From: CAYZMS01 sp964479625
GTDB lineage: Bacteria > Bacteroidota > Bacteroidia > Chitinophagales > Saprospiraceae
Assembly: GCA_964479625.1 (NCBI GenBank)
Contig: CAYZMS010000032.1
Span: 1 to 43,370 of the forward strand
DNA: 43,370 nt
Direction: 5' to 3'
The translations under genes were made by a program, and so were the position numbers. A model generated the notes under the pieces. That model was not told the origin of the DNA. It did not search any database and was given only the letters and a program-made list of their open reading frames with translations. Positions 16,587-24,727 of the stretch are shown here, piece after piece; within the stretch, counting starts at the first letter, position 1; each line of letters begins with the position of its first letter.

Positions 16587-17945
16587 TCACCTGACAGCCT
16601 GATCTTGTAAACGGTATTCCACTACTCTTTTTGTATCGGTTTGAATTCGAAAACGGTGATCCAGTCGAAATCCAACCACCCAAATGATGGCACCATCTCC
16701 GTTAATTAAAAGCGGAATATTTTCTTTTTCAAAGCGATTCAATTTTAAATCCGAATAAAAGTCCTGAAGCTTTTTTCGCTTGCCTTCCATCCCAAAGGGA
16801 CAAAACCAGTCTCCCTGTTGCCAGGGTCTAAGCGTTAATGGGAACTGCAACAGTTCTGCATTGACCAGTATTCGATCTTTGGTGGTATCGAAGGGTTCGG
16901 GAGCTTCTACTAAACGTTGGCTTAGCCTTTTACCTTCCTGGAATTCAATAGATTCCCCCCCTGCATGGACGAGTACCGGATAAAAACCCCCTTGTGTACG
17001 TTCCTGAAGTATAAAAGTTTCCCGGTCAGCCAACAATTCATAGGAAGGGGAAAAAAACCGACTTCCCGCCTGCCGGTCCAAGCTTTTCAAAATATCGGAT
17101 AATTGCCCCGGTTTAAACCCAAAAGGGCTTAACCATTCGAATAATAGGGTCCGGGCAAACCCTTTGTGTTCTTTAAAGGGGGTAAATTCCAGAAAATACC
17201 GCCCATTTTCTTGCTTTACCCAACGGTCCCAGAGGATGTTCGAGGCCCATTGCTGCATGGCAAGGGCTTCCACAAAATGCCTTCGATTGATTTCCAGGTT
17301 TGCGGGAAAAGTGGGGTTTAAGGTTTTTAAAAGCGGGACAAGCTGGTGGCGGATCCTATTTCGGGTATACGCATCTGTGGCATTACTGCTATCCTCCCTG
17401 TGCTCCAACCGATGTTTACGGTAATAGGCATCCAAAGCAGTGGAAGGGGCCAAGATCAGCGGGCGGATAACGCTGCCATTCCGTTCAGGAATACCCGTCA
17501 GTCCAAGCAGGCCACTTCCTCTGAGAAAATTAAAAAGCAGGGTTTCAATACTATCATCCCGGTGATGAGCGGTCACCACCCAATCAAATCCATGATCTGT
17601 AGCAATTTTCTCCAACCAATCGTACCTCAGGGCTCTGGCTGCTTCCTGTATTCCAACACCTTCTCGCTCCGCAAAGGTTTTTGTGCTAAAGCTCTCTGAG
17701 AAACAAGGCAGGTTAAACTCATGTGCTAAGTTCCTTACGAAGCCTTCATCCTCATCCGACTCCGCATCCCGCAACTGAAAGTTGGCATGGGCGACCCCCA
17801 GATCCCAACCTAAATGGTGTAAAAAATGTAACAGCACCACAGAGTCCTTGCCACCGCTGACCGCAAGCAAGAACCGATGCCGGTGAGGAGCCACTTGCCA
17901 GTGGCGCTCCAGAAAGGAATGCAAAGCGGTAAGTAGTTCAGCCAT
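16587..17945 (-). CDS. tilS: tRNA(Ile)-lysidine synthase TilS
   Basis: TilS modifies C34 of tRNA-Ile(CAU) to lysidine so that it reads AUA. The 452-residue product has the PP-loop ATPase motif LLAVSGGKDSVVLLHF (near 26-41), the family segment VVTAHHRDDSIETLLFNFLRGSGLLGLTGI, and the RNRIRHQLVPLL tRNA-contact motif. The C-terminal domain contains LTLRPWQQGDWFCPFGMEGKRKKLQDFYSDLK. Length is normal for the long form. Its ATG overlaps the aspartate kinase stop by 8 bases, so the two are co-transcribed. Confidence 0.97.
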   Translation of the reverse strand: MAELLTALHSFLERHWQVAPHRHRFLLAVSGGKDSVVLLHFLHHLGWDLGVAHANFQLRDAESDEDEGFVRNLAHEFNLPCFSESFSTKTFAEREGVGIQEAARALRYDWLEKIATDHGFDWVVTAHHRDDSIETLLFNFLRGSGLLGLTGIPERNGSVIRPLILAPSTALDAYYRKHRLEHREDSSNATDAYTRNRIRHQLVPLLKTLNPTFPANLEINRRHFVEALAMQQWASNILWDRWVKQENGRYFLEFTPFKEHKGFARTLLFEWLSPFGFKPGQLSDILKSLDRQAGSRFFSPSYELLADRETFILQERTQGGFYPVLVHAGGESIEFQEGKRLSQRLVEAPEPFDTTKDRILVNAELLQFPLTLRPWQQGDWFCPFGMEGKRKKLQDFYSDLKLNRFEKENIPLLINGDGAIIWVVGFRLDHRFRIQTDTKRVVEYRLQDQAVR

Positions 17946-19245
17946 GCTGCGGTTTTCTCGTCAGCATTGGTACATCCTTGGTCACAATTTGAACAGTCCC
18001 CCGAATGCGCTCCTCCAATAAAACCATTTTCCCTGCCCGGAGCCGGTCTAACACCTCCGGCAGGTAATGACGGATGGTAAGCAATTCCAGGCCGCTGTCG
18101 ATCATTACTTTAAAGTCATCCTCCAACATGACTGCTAAACGTTGGACCTTGTCATCTATGTCATTTACACAGATATTGAAGCTAATAGCCGTATTTTGCA
18201 TCATGTTCACCTGTAGTCGTAATTCGGCTATATGATTGAAAATCCGGCTCATGTGATGTTCCGCTACAAAAGAGAAATCTCTTGTAGAGATCTGTAGAAG
18301 TGCCTGATCTGTTTCAATAGCCACCATAGGAGGGTAGGCATCCTCCACATCATCGGAAATATACGTCCCCTCCCCTTCGGGCTCAATAAACGATTTCACA
18401 TAAAGAGGGATGCTTTTGTTTTGAAGGGGTTTGATGGTTTTGGGGTGAATCACCTTGGCCCCGTAATAGGTCATTTCAATGGCTTCCCGATAAGAAAGGC
18501 GATCGAGTTTGGAGGCATTATCGAATTTTCGGGGATCGGCGGTCAGGACCCCTGGTACGTCTTTCCAAATGGTCATATCTTCTGCGTCCAGGCAAAAGGA
18601 AAAAATGGCTGCCGTATAATCTGAGCCTTCTCTTCCCAATGTAATGGTAAAATTTTCCTGTGTTGTTCCAATAAAGCCCTGAGTTAGTACAAAGCCCCCT
18701 TTTTCCAGAAGCGGCAAAGCATATTGATCACATCTTTGCTGGGTTTCTTCCCATTGGACCCATCCTTCCCGAAAGATGTCATCCGTGAGAATAACGTCTC
18801 TGGCATCCAGCCAATGGGTGGGTAAGGAACATTTGTTCAAATAGGCACTAACAATATGAGAGGAGACCAACTCACCAATAGGCACCAATTGGTCATACAT
18901 AAAATCATAGTTGTCATGTGGGGGCTCATCCAATATCCAGTCTGCTTCAACAAAGGCATCATTAATAGTGGAGAACACGGGATGATCAGTAGATTCGAAT
19001 AATTCTCTGGTGAGCTCTACATGCCATTGCTTGACCTGCATCAACAATTCCGGGGCCGAACCATCCTGTCGGGCATGTGCCTGAACGACTTTTTCCATTG
19101 CGTCGGTAGTTTTTGCCATGGCAGAAACTACGATCAATAAACGCTCTTCCCGGTACGATTGCAAGATAGAGCCGACATTTCGAACCGCTTCTGCAGTTTT
19201 TAAGGAAGAACCTCCAAATTTAAATACTCTGATTTGCTTTTTCAT
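17938..19245 (-). CDS. lysC: Aspartate kinase (monofunctional, ACT-domain)
   Basis: This enzyme makes aspartyl-phosphate, the first step to lysine, threonine and methionine. The 435-residue product has the N-terminal FKFGGSSLKTAEAVRNV motif, VVSAMAKTTDAMEK, the substrate motif TLGREGSDYTAAIF, and WKDVPGVLTADPR followed by SYREAIEMTYYGAKVIHPKT. ACT-like regulatory domains follow (about 300-435). There is no fused homoserine dehydrogenase. It is translationally coupled to tilS. Feedback regulation by an amino acid is expected from the ACT domains, but the effector cannot be read. The symbol is by family; paralogues could exist. Confidence 0.93.
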   Translation of the reverse strand: MKKQIRVFKFGGSSLKTAEAVRNVGSILQSYREERLLIVVSAMAKTTDAMEKVVQAHARQDGSAPELLMQVKQWHVELTRELFESTDHPVFSTINDAFVEADWILDEPPHDNYDFMYDQLVPIGELVSSHIVSAYLNKCSLPTHWLDARDVILTDDIFREGWVQWEETQQRCDQYALPLLEKGGFVLTQGFIGTTQENFTITLGREGSDYTAAIFSFCLDAEDMTIWKDVPGVLTADPRKFDNASKLDRLSYREAIEMTYYGAKVIHPKTIKPLQNKSIPLYVKSFIEPEGEGTYISDDVEDAYPPMVAIETDQALLQISTRDFSFVAEHHMSRIFNHIAELRLQVNMMQNTAISFNICVNDIDDKVQRLAVMLEDDFKVMIDSGLELLTIRHYLPEVLDRLRAGKMVLLEERIRGTVQIVTKDVPMLTRKPQHG

Positions 19246-19541
19246 GCTTTGTGTTTACAGCTGGAGCTGCATTAATTCAGTTACCCAAATAGCTAAGGAA
19301 ACAAACAATATCAACAGCAGTTTTTGTAAAAGTAAGATAGCGTTCAGTCCAGCGAAATAACAAATTTAAGCCAAGATTTCGATTAGTCTTGGGTGCCATT
19401 GGGGCTAGAAATAATTTAGTTAATTGTAAATGGGGACGCTGTTCCCATTCAGGCGTTCCTATTGCTCTGTTACCAAACCTTTAATGCGTTAATCAGCCTT
19501 AAACCACCGTAGGTTCAGAAGTGTTTTGCGAAAAAATAATA

Positions 19542-20261
19542 ATGATGAAAACCTTAATTTTAGCCGCTAGCCTTTTTTTAGTTTCCACCTGTAATCAGGC
19601 TCAATCCGAAACTGAAAAAACCCAATCCGAAAAAACAATGGATGCCATGGGAGCGAGAGTCCCTGGCGAATACGAAGTACTATCTGTTGAGGAATACCTC
19701 GAAGGACGTGATTACACTGAATACAAAGTAGCTACCTTCGCAGGTGGGTGCTTCTGGTGTACCGAAGCACAATTCGAACGCATTATGGGCGTCCATGACG
19801 TGGTAAGCGGCCACACCGGAGGTGAAATTAAATACCCCACTTACAAGGAAGTAGGTACAGGCAAAACCGGGCATGCAGAATCCGTTTTCATTTGGTATGA
19901 CCCAGAGGTGATTACTTATGAGCAACTCCTGGAGGTTTTCTTTGTCGGACACGATCCTACCACTCCAAATCGCCAGGGCCCGGATATCGGCCCCCAGTAC
20001 AGGTCTGCTATTTTCTATCACAATGAAGAGCAGAAAGCCACTGCACAAAGCTATATAGAGGAACTGAATAAGCAGGGAACCTTCTATAAGCCCATTGTAA
20101 CCGAACTGAATGCTTATGAGCAGTTTTGGTTAGCTGAAGGCTATCATCAAAATTTTTACGAATTACATCCTTACCAATCATACGTTGCGAACGTAAGTCG
20201 CCCAAAGGTTAAGAAAGTGGAAAAGACCTTTAAGAATTGGCTAAAGCCAGAATACCAATAA
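19542..20261 (+). CDS. msrA: Peptide-methionine (S)-S-oxide reductase MsrA, exported
   Basis: MsrA reduces methionine-S-sulfoxide in proteins. The product has a signal segment (TLILAASLFLVSTCNQAQ) and then the catalytic domain with GGCFWCTEAQFERIMGV, VVSGHTGG, YPTYKEVGTGKTGHAE and the DPTTPNRQGPDIGPQYRSAIF block. The first Cys of GCFWC is the sulfoxide-attacking residue. There is no fused MsrB. I chose ATG 19542 (or the adjacent 19545); a GTG at 19521 is in frame but lengthens the signal. VSTC is an imperfect lipobox, so it may be a lipoprotein or simply periplasmic. A stem-loop follows at 20272. Confidence 0.95.
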   Translation: MMKTLILAASLFLVSTCNQAQSETEKTQSEKTMDAMGARVPGEYEVLSVEEYLEGRDYTEYKVATFAGGCFWCTEAQFERIMGVHDVVSGHTGGEIKYPTYKEVGTGKTGHAESVFIWYDPEVITYEQLLEVFFVGHDPTTPNRQGPDIGPQYRSAIFYHNEEQKATAQSYIEELNKQGTFYKPIVTELNAYEQFWLAEGYHQNFYELHPYQSYVANVSRPKVKKVEKTFKNWLKPEYQ

Positions 20262-20271
20262 AAAGAGGTTG

Positions 20272-20315
20272 AAGTGGGGGCGGCACAGTTAATTTCCTGT
20301 ATTGCCCCAACTTTT
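20272..20315 (+). terminator. Probable terminator of msrA
   Basis: A stem of about 15 bp with a few GU/mismatched pairs (20272-20288 with 20297-20313) is followed by CTTTTG, 11 bases after the msrA stop codon. The stem is GC-rich at its base (GTGGGGGC with GCCCCAAC). Confidence 0.55.
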
Positions 20316-20330
20316 GATTACCTACCCTAG

Positions 20331-20795
20331 CTACAATCCAACCAAATTATAGGTAGGGTGAGACCGGAGTGCTACAAGAGTTAAATGTTTTTCTTCCTTA
20401 CCCGTTTCCGGATTGAGCCAGACCTGGTAATCCGTAATCTGATAGCAAATGATTTCCCGGTGATCAGAAAAAACGGCTAAATACAAAGCTGCCTGCTTTT
20501 CCTTTATCTGGATTTTAGCAGTGCGATAATCGCTGGCCTCTATCGGCGTAGAGCCGCATAGATCTAATATAGAAGCCTGCATTTCCCCTCCGGATCGAAT
20601 CCGCCAGCGACGCAATTGACAACTATCAAAAGAACCTGGTGGATAATCGTCTAAAAAAAGATCAATCTGCTCCGAGGGTTCGGGCTCCTCAAACAAGGGA
20701 GAGAGCCATTCCCCCTCAAGGTCGGAAAGATCCTGGCTAAAGAGATCTACCGTTAAGACTAATGATACGATAGCAAAGAGTAACAATTTAAACAT
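20331..20795 (-). CDS. Small secreted protein of unknown function
   Basis: I do not recognise a family. The 154-residue product has a signal peptide (KLLLFAIVSLVLTVDLFSQ) and an acidic linker with repeated E-P pairs. A compact beta-rich domain then contains two cysteines (SCQLRRWRI and LDLCGS) that could form a disulfide, plus CYQITDYQVW. The segment DLEGEWLSP resembles the start of lipocalin-like domains of the type 'GxW', but that is a weak hint. It is convergent with msrA and ends in RSHPTYNLVGL. Probably periplasmic or outer-membrane associated. Confidence 0.65.
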   Translation of the reverse strand: MFKLLLFAIVSLVLTVDLFSQDLSDLEGEWLSPLFEEPEPSEQIDLFLDDYPPGSFDSCQLRRWRIRSGGEMQASILDLCGSTPIEASDYRTAKIQIKEKQAALYLAVFSDHREIICYQITDYQVWLNPETGKEEKHLTLVALRSHPTYNLVGL

Positions 20796-20905
20796 AGGCG
20801 CGACTTGAAAAATCTGATATGGTTTTCAGGGGGAAAACACAGACTTTATTTATGTCTACGCCAAGTTAACAAATTTTTAAACTATGCTTAACATTTAATC
20901 AAAAT

Positions 20906-20940
20906 AAAAAGGCAGCCGAGTCAAGATCAGCCGCCTTTTT
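20906..20940 (-). terminator. Rho-independent terminator of the LTxxQ-protein gene
   Basis: On the minus strand a stem of about 14 bp (with two GU pairs) and a 7-nt loop ends in GCCTTTTTATTTT. It starts 3 bases after the stop codon at 20943. Confidence 0.85.
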
Positions 20941-20942
20941 GC

Positions 20943-21332
20943 CTATTGGCCACTGCCTTTGCGATTATGACGGCGATTTCGGGCCTTCTCCTTCATTTCA
21001 GCCCATTCCTTTGCCTGCTCTTCAGTTAGCAAGCCAGTGATGGTTTCATTTTGAGCTTTCAAAAAGACCTCCATCTGGTTCAGTTTCTCTTCCCGGCTTA
21101 GGTCCGCAGTCCGTAATTTATCTAATTGAGTCCTGGTTGAATCAAACACCTGTTGAATAGCCACCTGCTGGTCTTCTGTCAACTCCAGCATTTCTGTAAT
21201 CCTGGCCAGTCTTTCCCTGCCATCCCGCGGTGAGCGGCTTTCCTGGGGAGTGGATTGATCTTGTGCAATAGCAGAGACAGTTCCACCTAAAAGCAGAACA
21301 AAAATTGCAATGATTCCTTTTCTCATGGTCAT
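20943..21332 (-). CDS. Periplasmic LTxxQ-motif (Spy/CpxP-like) protein
   Basis: The 129-residue product has a signal peptide (IIAIFVLLLGGTVSAIAQ) and then an all-helical region. Two LTxxQ motifs, LTEDQQ (near 52) and LTEEQ (near 102), are the hallmark of the Spy/CpxP fold. It ends in a very basic tail (KEKARNRRHNRKGSGQ). Spy is a periplasmic chaperone and CpxP a regulator of envelope stress; in Bacteroidota the role of these small proteins is not established. The gene is transcribed alone with its own terminator. Confidence 0.8.
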   Translation of the reverse strand: MTMRKGIIAIFVLLLGGTVSAIAQDQSTPQESRSPRDGRERLARITEMLELTEDQQVAIQQVFDSTRTQLDKLRTADLSREEKLNQMEVFLKAQNETITGLLTEEQAKEWAEMKEKARNRRHNRKGSGQ

Positions 21333-21417
21333 TTTGTTTTAGTTATTCCCTTTTGACTGAGATAAAAGGCAAAGGTTGTTCGGTTTTAGGTTAAAAAAGG
21401 TTAAACGAAAGGAAGAC

Positions 21418-22317
21418 CTACTTTTTTTGCAGGTAGGGAAGCTGCAAGTTGGCAGGAGGTGTTCGTTTCCAACGCTTGTGTGTCCACAACCAGTATTCCG
21501 GATGTTCCCGAATCAGGGCATCTAGCATTTGAACATGCCGCTCGGTTATTTCGCCATCAGCGGTTTTCCGGGGATTTTGCTCCACTATCTCTCCTGTAAA
21601 TTCGAAATACCCCCTTTTTACTTTTCGCACGTAGAAAAAAATCACCGGCCAATTCAGTTCTTTGGCATGTCGCTCAGCCCCCAGGAAAACAGCTGTCGGC
21701 TGGTTCAAAAAAGTGGTCCAATAAACCGTTGGAGCTTTCTTTGGTGGACTTTGATCACTGGCAAAAAGAAGTCCGATCGGTTCTTTGGGAAGCGATCCCA
21801 GAAATGACCGAAGGTTTTGTTTGGCCACTAGTTCCATGCCCAGCCGGCTTCTGGAAGTATAAATACGCTGGTTGAAAAACCGGTTTTTTAAAGGAGCATA
21901 AATGCCAACGCTCTGATGCGCCGTTTGAAGGTCAAAACCAACCGCCGCCAACTCCCAGTTTGCATAATGACCCGCCACAATCACCAGATGCTGGCCGGCC
22001 TCATAAAACGGTTTCAACAACTCGGGATTCGTAAGTCGACAACGTCGAATGACCTCCTTTTTCGTAATACTGAACATTTTGATGCTTTCTACGATCACAT
22101 CACAAAAATGTCGGTAAAATTTTCGTTGAAGCAATTTAATTGCTCGTTCATCCTTTTCCGAAAAACTGTTCCGAAGATTGGACAACACTACCTTTTTTCG
22201 GTATGGAACTAAATACAGTACGATCAGGTACAAAATATCCGATAGCCGGTAAAGGATCCAGAATGGCAGAAAGGAAAGTGGTTTTAGAAATAGAAAATAA
22301 GCAATAGCTGCACCCAT
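21418..22317 (-). CDS. LpxL/HtrB-family lysophospholipid/lipid A acyltransferase, copy 1
   Basis: This inner-membrane enzyme transfers an acyl chain to a lipid A precursor or related lipid. The 299-residue product has an N-terminal hydrophobic anchor (FLFLKPLSFLPFWILYRLSDILYLIVLYLVPY) and the catalytic H-x4-E motif in AGHYANWELAA (near 115-125). It also has IYAPLKNRFFN, FASDQSP and a C-terminal PEYWLWTHKRWKR. All expected catalytic residues are present. It lies 7 bp after a close paralogue (22325-23209), about 60% identical by eye, so it arose by tandem duplication. The donor and position acylated cannot be deduced. The basic C-terminus extends a little beyond its twin. Confidence 0.9.
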   Translation of the reverse strand: MGAAIAYFLFLKPLSFLPFWILYRLSDILYLIVLYLVPYRKKVVLSNLRNSFSEKDERAIKLLQRKFYRHFCDVIVESIKMFSITKKEVIRRCRLTNPELLKPFYEAGQHLVIVAGHYANWELAAVGFDLQTAHQSVGIYAPLKNRFFNQRIYTSRSRLGMELVAKQNLRSFLGSLPKEPIGLLFASDQSPPKKAPTVYWTTFLNQPTAVFLGAERHAKELNWPVIFFYVRKVKRGYFEFTGEIVEQNPRKTADGEITERHVQMLDALIREHPEYWLWTHKRWKRTPPANLQLPYLQKK

Positions 22318-22324
22318 AGATGGT

Positions 22325-23209
22325 TTACTCCGTTTTAGTTTGTACAGGGGGGGGTCGTTTCCAGCGGTTATGTGTCCACAACCAATATTCCGGGTTTTCC
22401 ATGATCAATGCTTCTAACATTCGAACGTGCCCTTCGGTTATCGCTCCTTCCTGGCTTTCCAGCACTTGTTCTTCCACAAAGGTCCCGGTAAACTCGTAGT
22501 ACCCCCTTTTTATTTTTCGAACGTAAAAGAAAAGAACCGGCCAATTCATCTGTTTGGCATAACGCTCTGCACCGAGAAAAAAAGCAGTAGGTTGATTCAG
22601 AAAGGTAGTCCAATGAATAGTTTTCGCATGCCTGGGAGGGCTTTGATCAGCGGCAAAGATCAACCCTATAGGCCAATCAAACTGACCTTCCATATACTCC
22701 GGAAGTTCCTTTTTGGCCAATAACTGAAGCCCTAGCCGGCCTCTTGAAGCTTTTAATTTTTTATTAAAAAATTTATTCTTCAGCGGAGCATAGATCGCCA
22801 CACATTGAAAATCTACCTGAAGGTTAGAAGCGAGGGCCGCCAGTTCCCAGTTTGCATAATGGCTGGCTACCGCGATCAGACTTTGCCCTTTTTCAAAATA
22901 GTCTTGGACAATTTCGGAATTAGTAAAACGGCAACGTTTGATCACTTCTTTTTCCGCAATAGAGAAAACCTTAACACTTTCAACTATGACGTCGCAAAAG
23001 TGTCGGTAGAATTTTCGTTCAAGGCTCTTTAATTCTTTTGTGCTTTTATCGGGAAAGCTGTTTCGAAGATTTTTTCGCACTACCTTTTTTCTATAGGGAA
23101 AAATAAAAAAAATCAGGAGGTACAAAACATCAGACAAACGGTATAAGACCCACAAAGGTAGGAACGACAGTGGTTTCAATAATAGGTAATACAGAATAGC
23201 CGAGCCCAT
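22325..23209 (-). CDS. LpxL/HtrB-family lysophospholipid/lipid A acyltransferase, copy 2
   Basis: This 294-residue paralogue precedes copy 1 in the same operon. It has the same hydrophobic N-terminal anchor, the catalytic motif ASHYANWELAA (H-x4-E), IYAPLKNKFFN, FAADQSP and PEYWLWTHNRWKR. The pair may add two different secondary acyl chains to lipid A, as LpxL and LpxM do in enterobacteria. A non-lipid-A role, such as ornithine- or amino-lipid acylation, is also possible. Its start is 106 bp from, and divergent to, the tocopherol-like operon, so the two operons share one promoter region. Confidence 0.9.
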   Translation of the reverse strand: MGSAILYYLLLKPLSFLPLWVLYRLSDVLYLLIFFIFPYRKKVVRKNLRNSFPDKSTKELKSLERKFYRHFCDVIVESVKVFSIAEKEVIKRCRFTNSEIVQDYFEKGQSLIAVASHYANWELAALASNLQVDFQCVAIYAPLKNKFFNKKLKASRGRLGLQLLAKKELPEYMEGQFDWPIGLIFAADQSPPRHAKTIHWTTFLNQPTAFFLGAERYAKQMNWPVLFFYVRKIKRGYYEFTGTFVEEQVLESQEGAITEGHVRMLEALIMENPEYWLWTHNRWKRPPPVQTKTE

Positions 23210-23315
23210 ATTATTTGAATAACCATTTGGAAGTGAACAAGCAGACGAAATTAAGTATTGTATTTAGAACGAGAAAATAAAAAAATCCCTACCTTTTAAT
23301 TTTACCACCATTTCT
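23210..23315. promoter_or_regulatory. Divergent promoter region between the acyltransferase pair and the tocopherol-like operon
   Basis: These 106 bp are AT-rich and separate two divergent operons, so promoters for both must lie here. I see no element that matches TAnnTTTG exactly and no strong palindrome. The 3' part (ATAAAAAAATCCCTACC) probably belongs to the leader of the plus-strand operon. Confidence 0.5.
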
Positions 23316-24491
23316 ATGACCTCCACAGACTACCACCTTGTTGTAGTTGGTGCCGGCCCTGCTGGCAGCACCACTGCAAGGATTGCCTCGAAGCTTGGAC
23401 TTCGAGTACTGTTGATCGATAAACGCCAGGAATTGGGCGCTCCCATTCAATGTTCGGGAGCGGTCAGTCGACATGCCCTTGAAGAAGTCGGCATTTCGCC
23501 CAATGAAGAGTTCATACACGAGCCTATCTATGGTTTCGGAATTTATGATCAAACCGGAAAGCTGACCCGAATAGATTATCGCCAGCTGAAAGGCGAAGAA
23601 TATGGCGAAGCTCCTGGTAAAAAGGCGCTGGGCTATGTCGTGGACCGTCGTCGGTTTGACCGTTACCTGTTCACTCAGGCGGAACGTGCGGGAACCGAAG
23701 TGCGTCTCAAAACAGAAGCTCAGGGCTATCAACCAATAGACGACTACCATTGCCGAATCGACCTGCAAGAATACAATCGTAAGTTTTCGGTCACTGCCCG
23801 GGCAGTAGTGGGTGCGGATGGCCTACAGTCTGTAGCGGGAAAATGGGCAGGGTTACGTACGCATATAAAAATGACCGAACTGGCCAGTTGTTTGCAGGTC
23901 ATTGTGGATCAGGTCGAAACGGAGGGTTTACTGGAGATCATCACCGGACACCAATGGGCGCCTGGTGGTTACGCCTGGGTATTCCCTAAAGGATACGGAT
24001 ATGCCGAGATCGGGCTTGGTGTAATTCGCACCATGACCTCACAAAATGCCCAATGGCACCTGGATCAGTTTTTGCAAACTTCCTTTTTCCGGGATAGGTT
24101 CCGATCGGCAAAAATTCTGGAGGTGCAAGGTGGTGGTGTCCCTCTTGCAGCTCCCCTGAAAACACAATACGCCGATCAGCTAATTCTTGTGGGAGATGCC
24201 GCCCGCCAGGTAAACCCCATAACGGGAGGGGGAATCCACACAGCCTTAAGCGGAGGGGCCATCGCGGCCCGCTTTCTAGCTGGCCTGCTTCATGAAGAAA
24301 AGCCGACAACGGCTAACTACCTGAAAGGGTACCAAGAAGACTGGCTAGAAGCTCTTGGTAACAAAATGTGGAAACTATATGATCTGAAATCCGGGATTTT
24401 TCTGGAAAAAGATCTTGCTGTTCGCGATCGACAACTGTATGCCGCCATGTCTGATTATTTTCACCCGGAATCTGAATACAAAAAGATTTAG
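23316..24491 (+). CDS. Geranylgeranyl reductase family FAD oxidoreductase
   Basis: Family members saturate double bonds of geranylgeranyl chains (ChlP in phototrophs, GGR in archaea). The 391-residue product has the FAD motif VVVGAGPAGSTTARIA (9-24) ending IDKR. It also has the GGR-type QCSGAVSRHAL (near 46-56) with a conserved Cys, GYVVDRRRFDRYL, AVVGADGLQSVAGKWAG, PGGYAWVFPKGYGYAEIGLG, and the second FAD motif LILVGDAARQVNPITGGGIHTAL. In this operon it likely converts geranylgeranyl diphosphate, or a geranylgeranylated quinol, to the phytyl form. The ferredoxin 3 bp downstream is a plausible electron donor. Menaquinone side-chain reduction is an alternative role. It is the first gene of the five-gene operon. 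Confidence 0.9.
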   Translation: MTSTDYHLVVVGAGPAGSTTARIASKLGLRVLLIDKRQELGAPIQCSGAVSRHALEEVGISPNEEFIHEPIYGFGIYDQTGKLTRIDYRQLKGEEYGEAPGKKALGYVVDRRRFDRYLFTQAERAGTEVRLKTEAQGYQPIDDYHCRIDLQEYNRKFSVTARAVVGADGLQSVAGKWAGLRTHIKMTELASCLQVIVDQVETEGLLEIITGHQWAPGGYAWVFPKGYGYAEIGLGVIRTMTSQNAQWHLDQFLQTSFFRDRFRSAKILEVQGGGVPLAAPLKTQYADQLILVGDAARQVNPITGGGIHTALSGGAIAARFLAGLLHEEKPTTANYLKGYQEDWLEALGNKMWKLYDLKSGIFLEKDLAVRDRQLYAAMSDYFHPESEYKKI

Positions 24492-24494
24492 ATC

Positions 24495-24716
24495 ATGCCA
24501 GAAAAGCAAGCTGTTTTATTCAAGATCGGCTGGAATGCTTGTATCAATTGCGGTGCATGTGTAGCGGTATGCCCCCAGCCCGAGCCATTTATCAGTGCTT
24601 TTGACACCATTGCGGTGGACCGTCCTTGTGATATCGCCTGTATGGTCTGTGAGGATATTTGTCCGGTCACTACCATTGATCACGAAGTCGTTGAACCGCT
24701 TGCCCAACAACTCTAA
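24495..24716 (+). CDS. Small ferredoxin with two 4Fe-4S motifs
   Basis: The 73-residue product has two cysteine groups: CINCGACVAVCP (CxxCxxCxxxCP, near 16-27) and CDIACMVCEDICP (near 45-57). The second has one residue more than usual between its first two cysteines (CxxxCxxC). It should carry two low-potential clusters. It starts 3 bp after the reductase stop, so the pair is translationally linked. Archaeal geranylgeranyl reductases accept electrons from ferredoxin, which supports a dedicated partner role here. That pairing is inference. Confidence 0.9.
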   Translation: MPEKQAVLFKIGWNACINCGACVAVCPQPEPFISAFDTIAVDRPCDIACMVCEDICPVTTIDHEVVEPLAQQL

Positions 24717-24727
24717 AAACTCCTATT

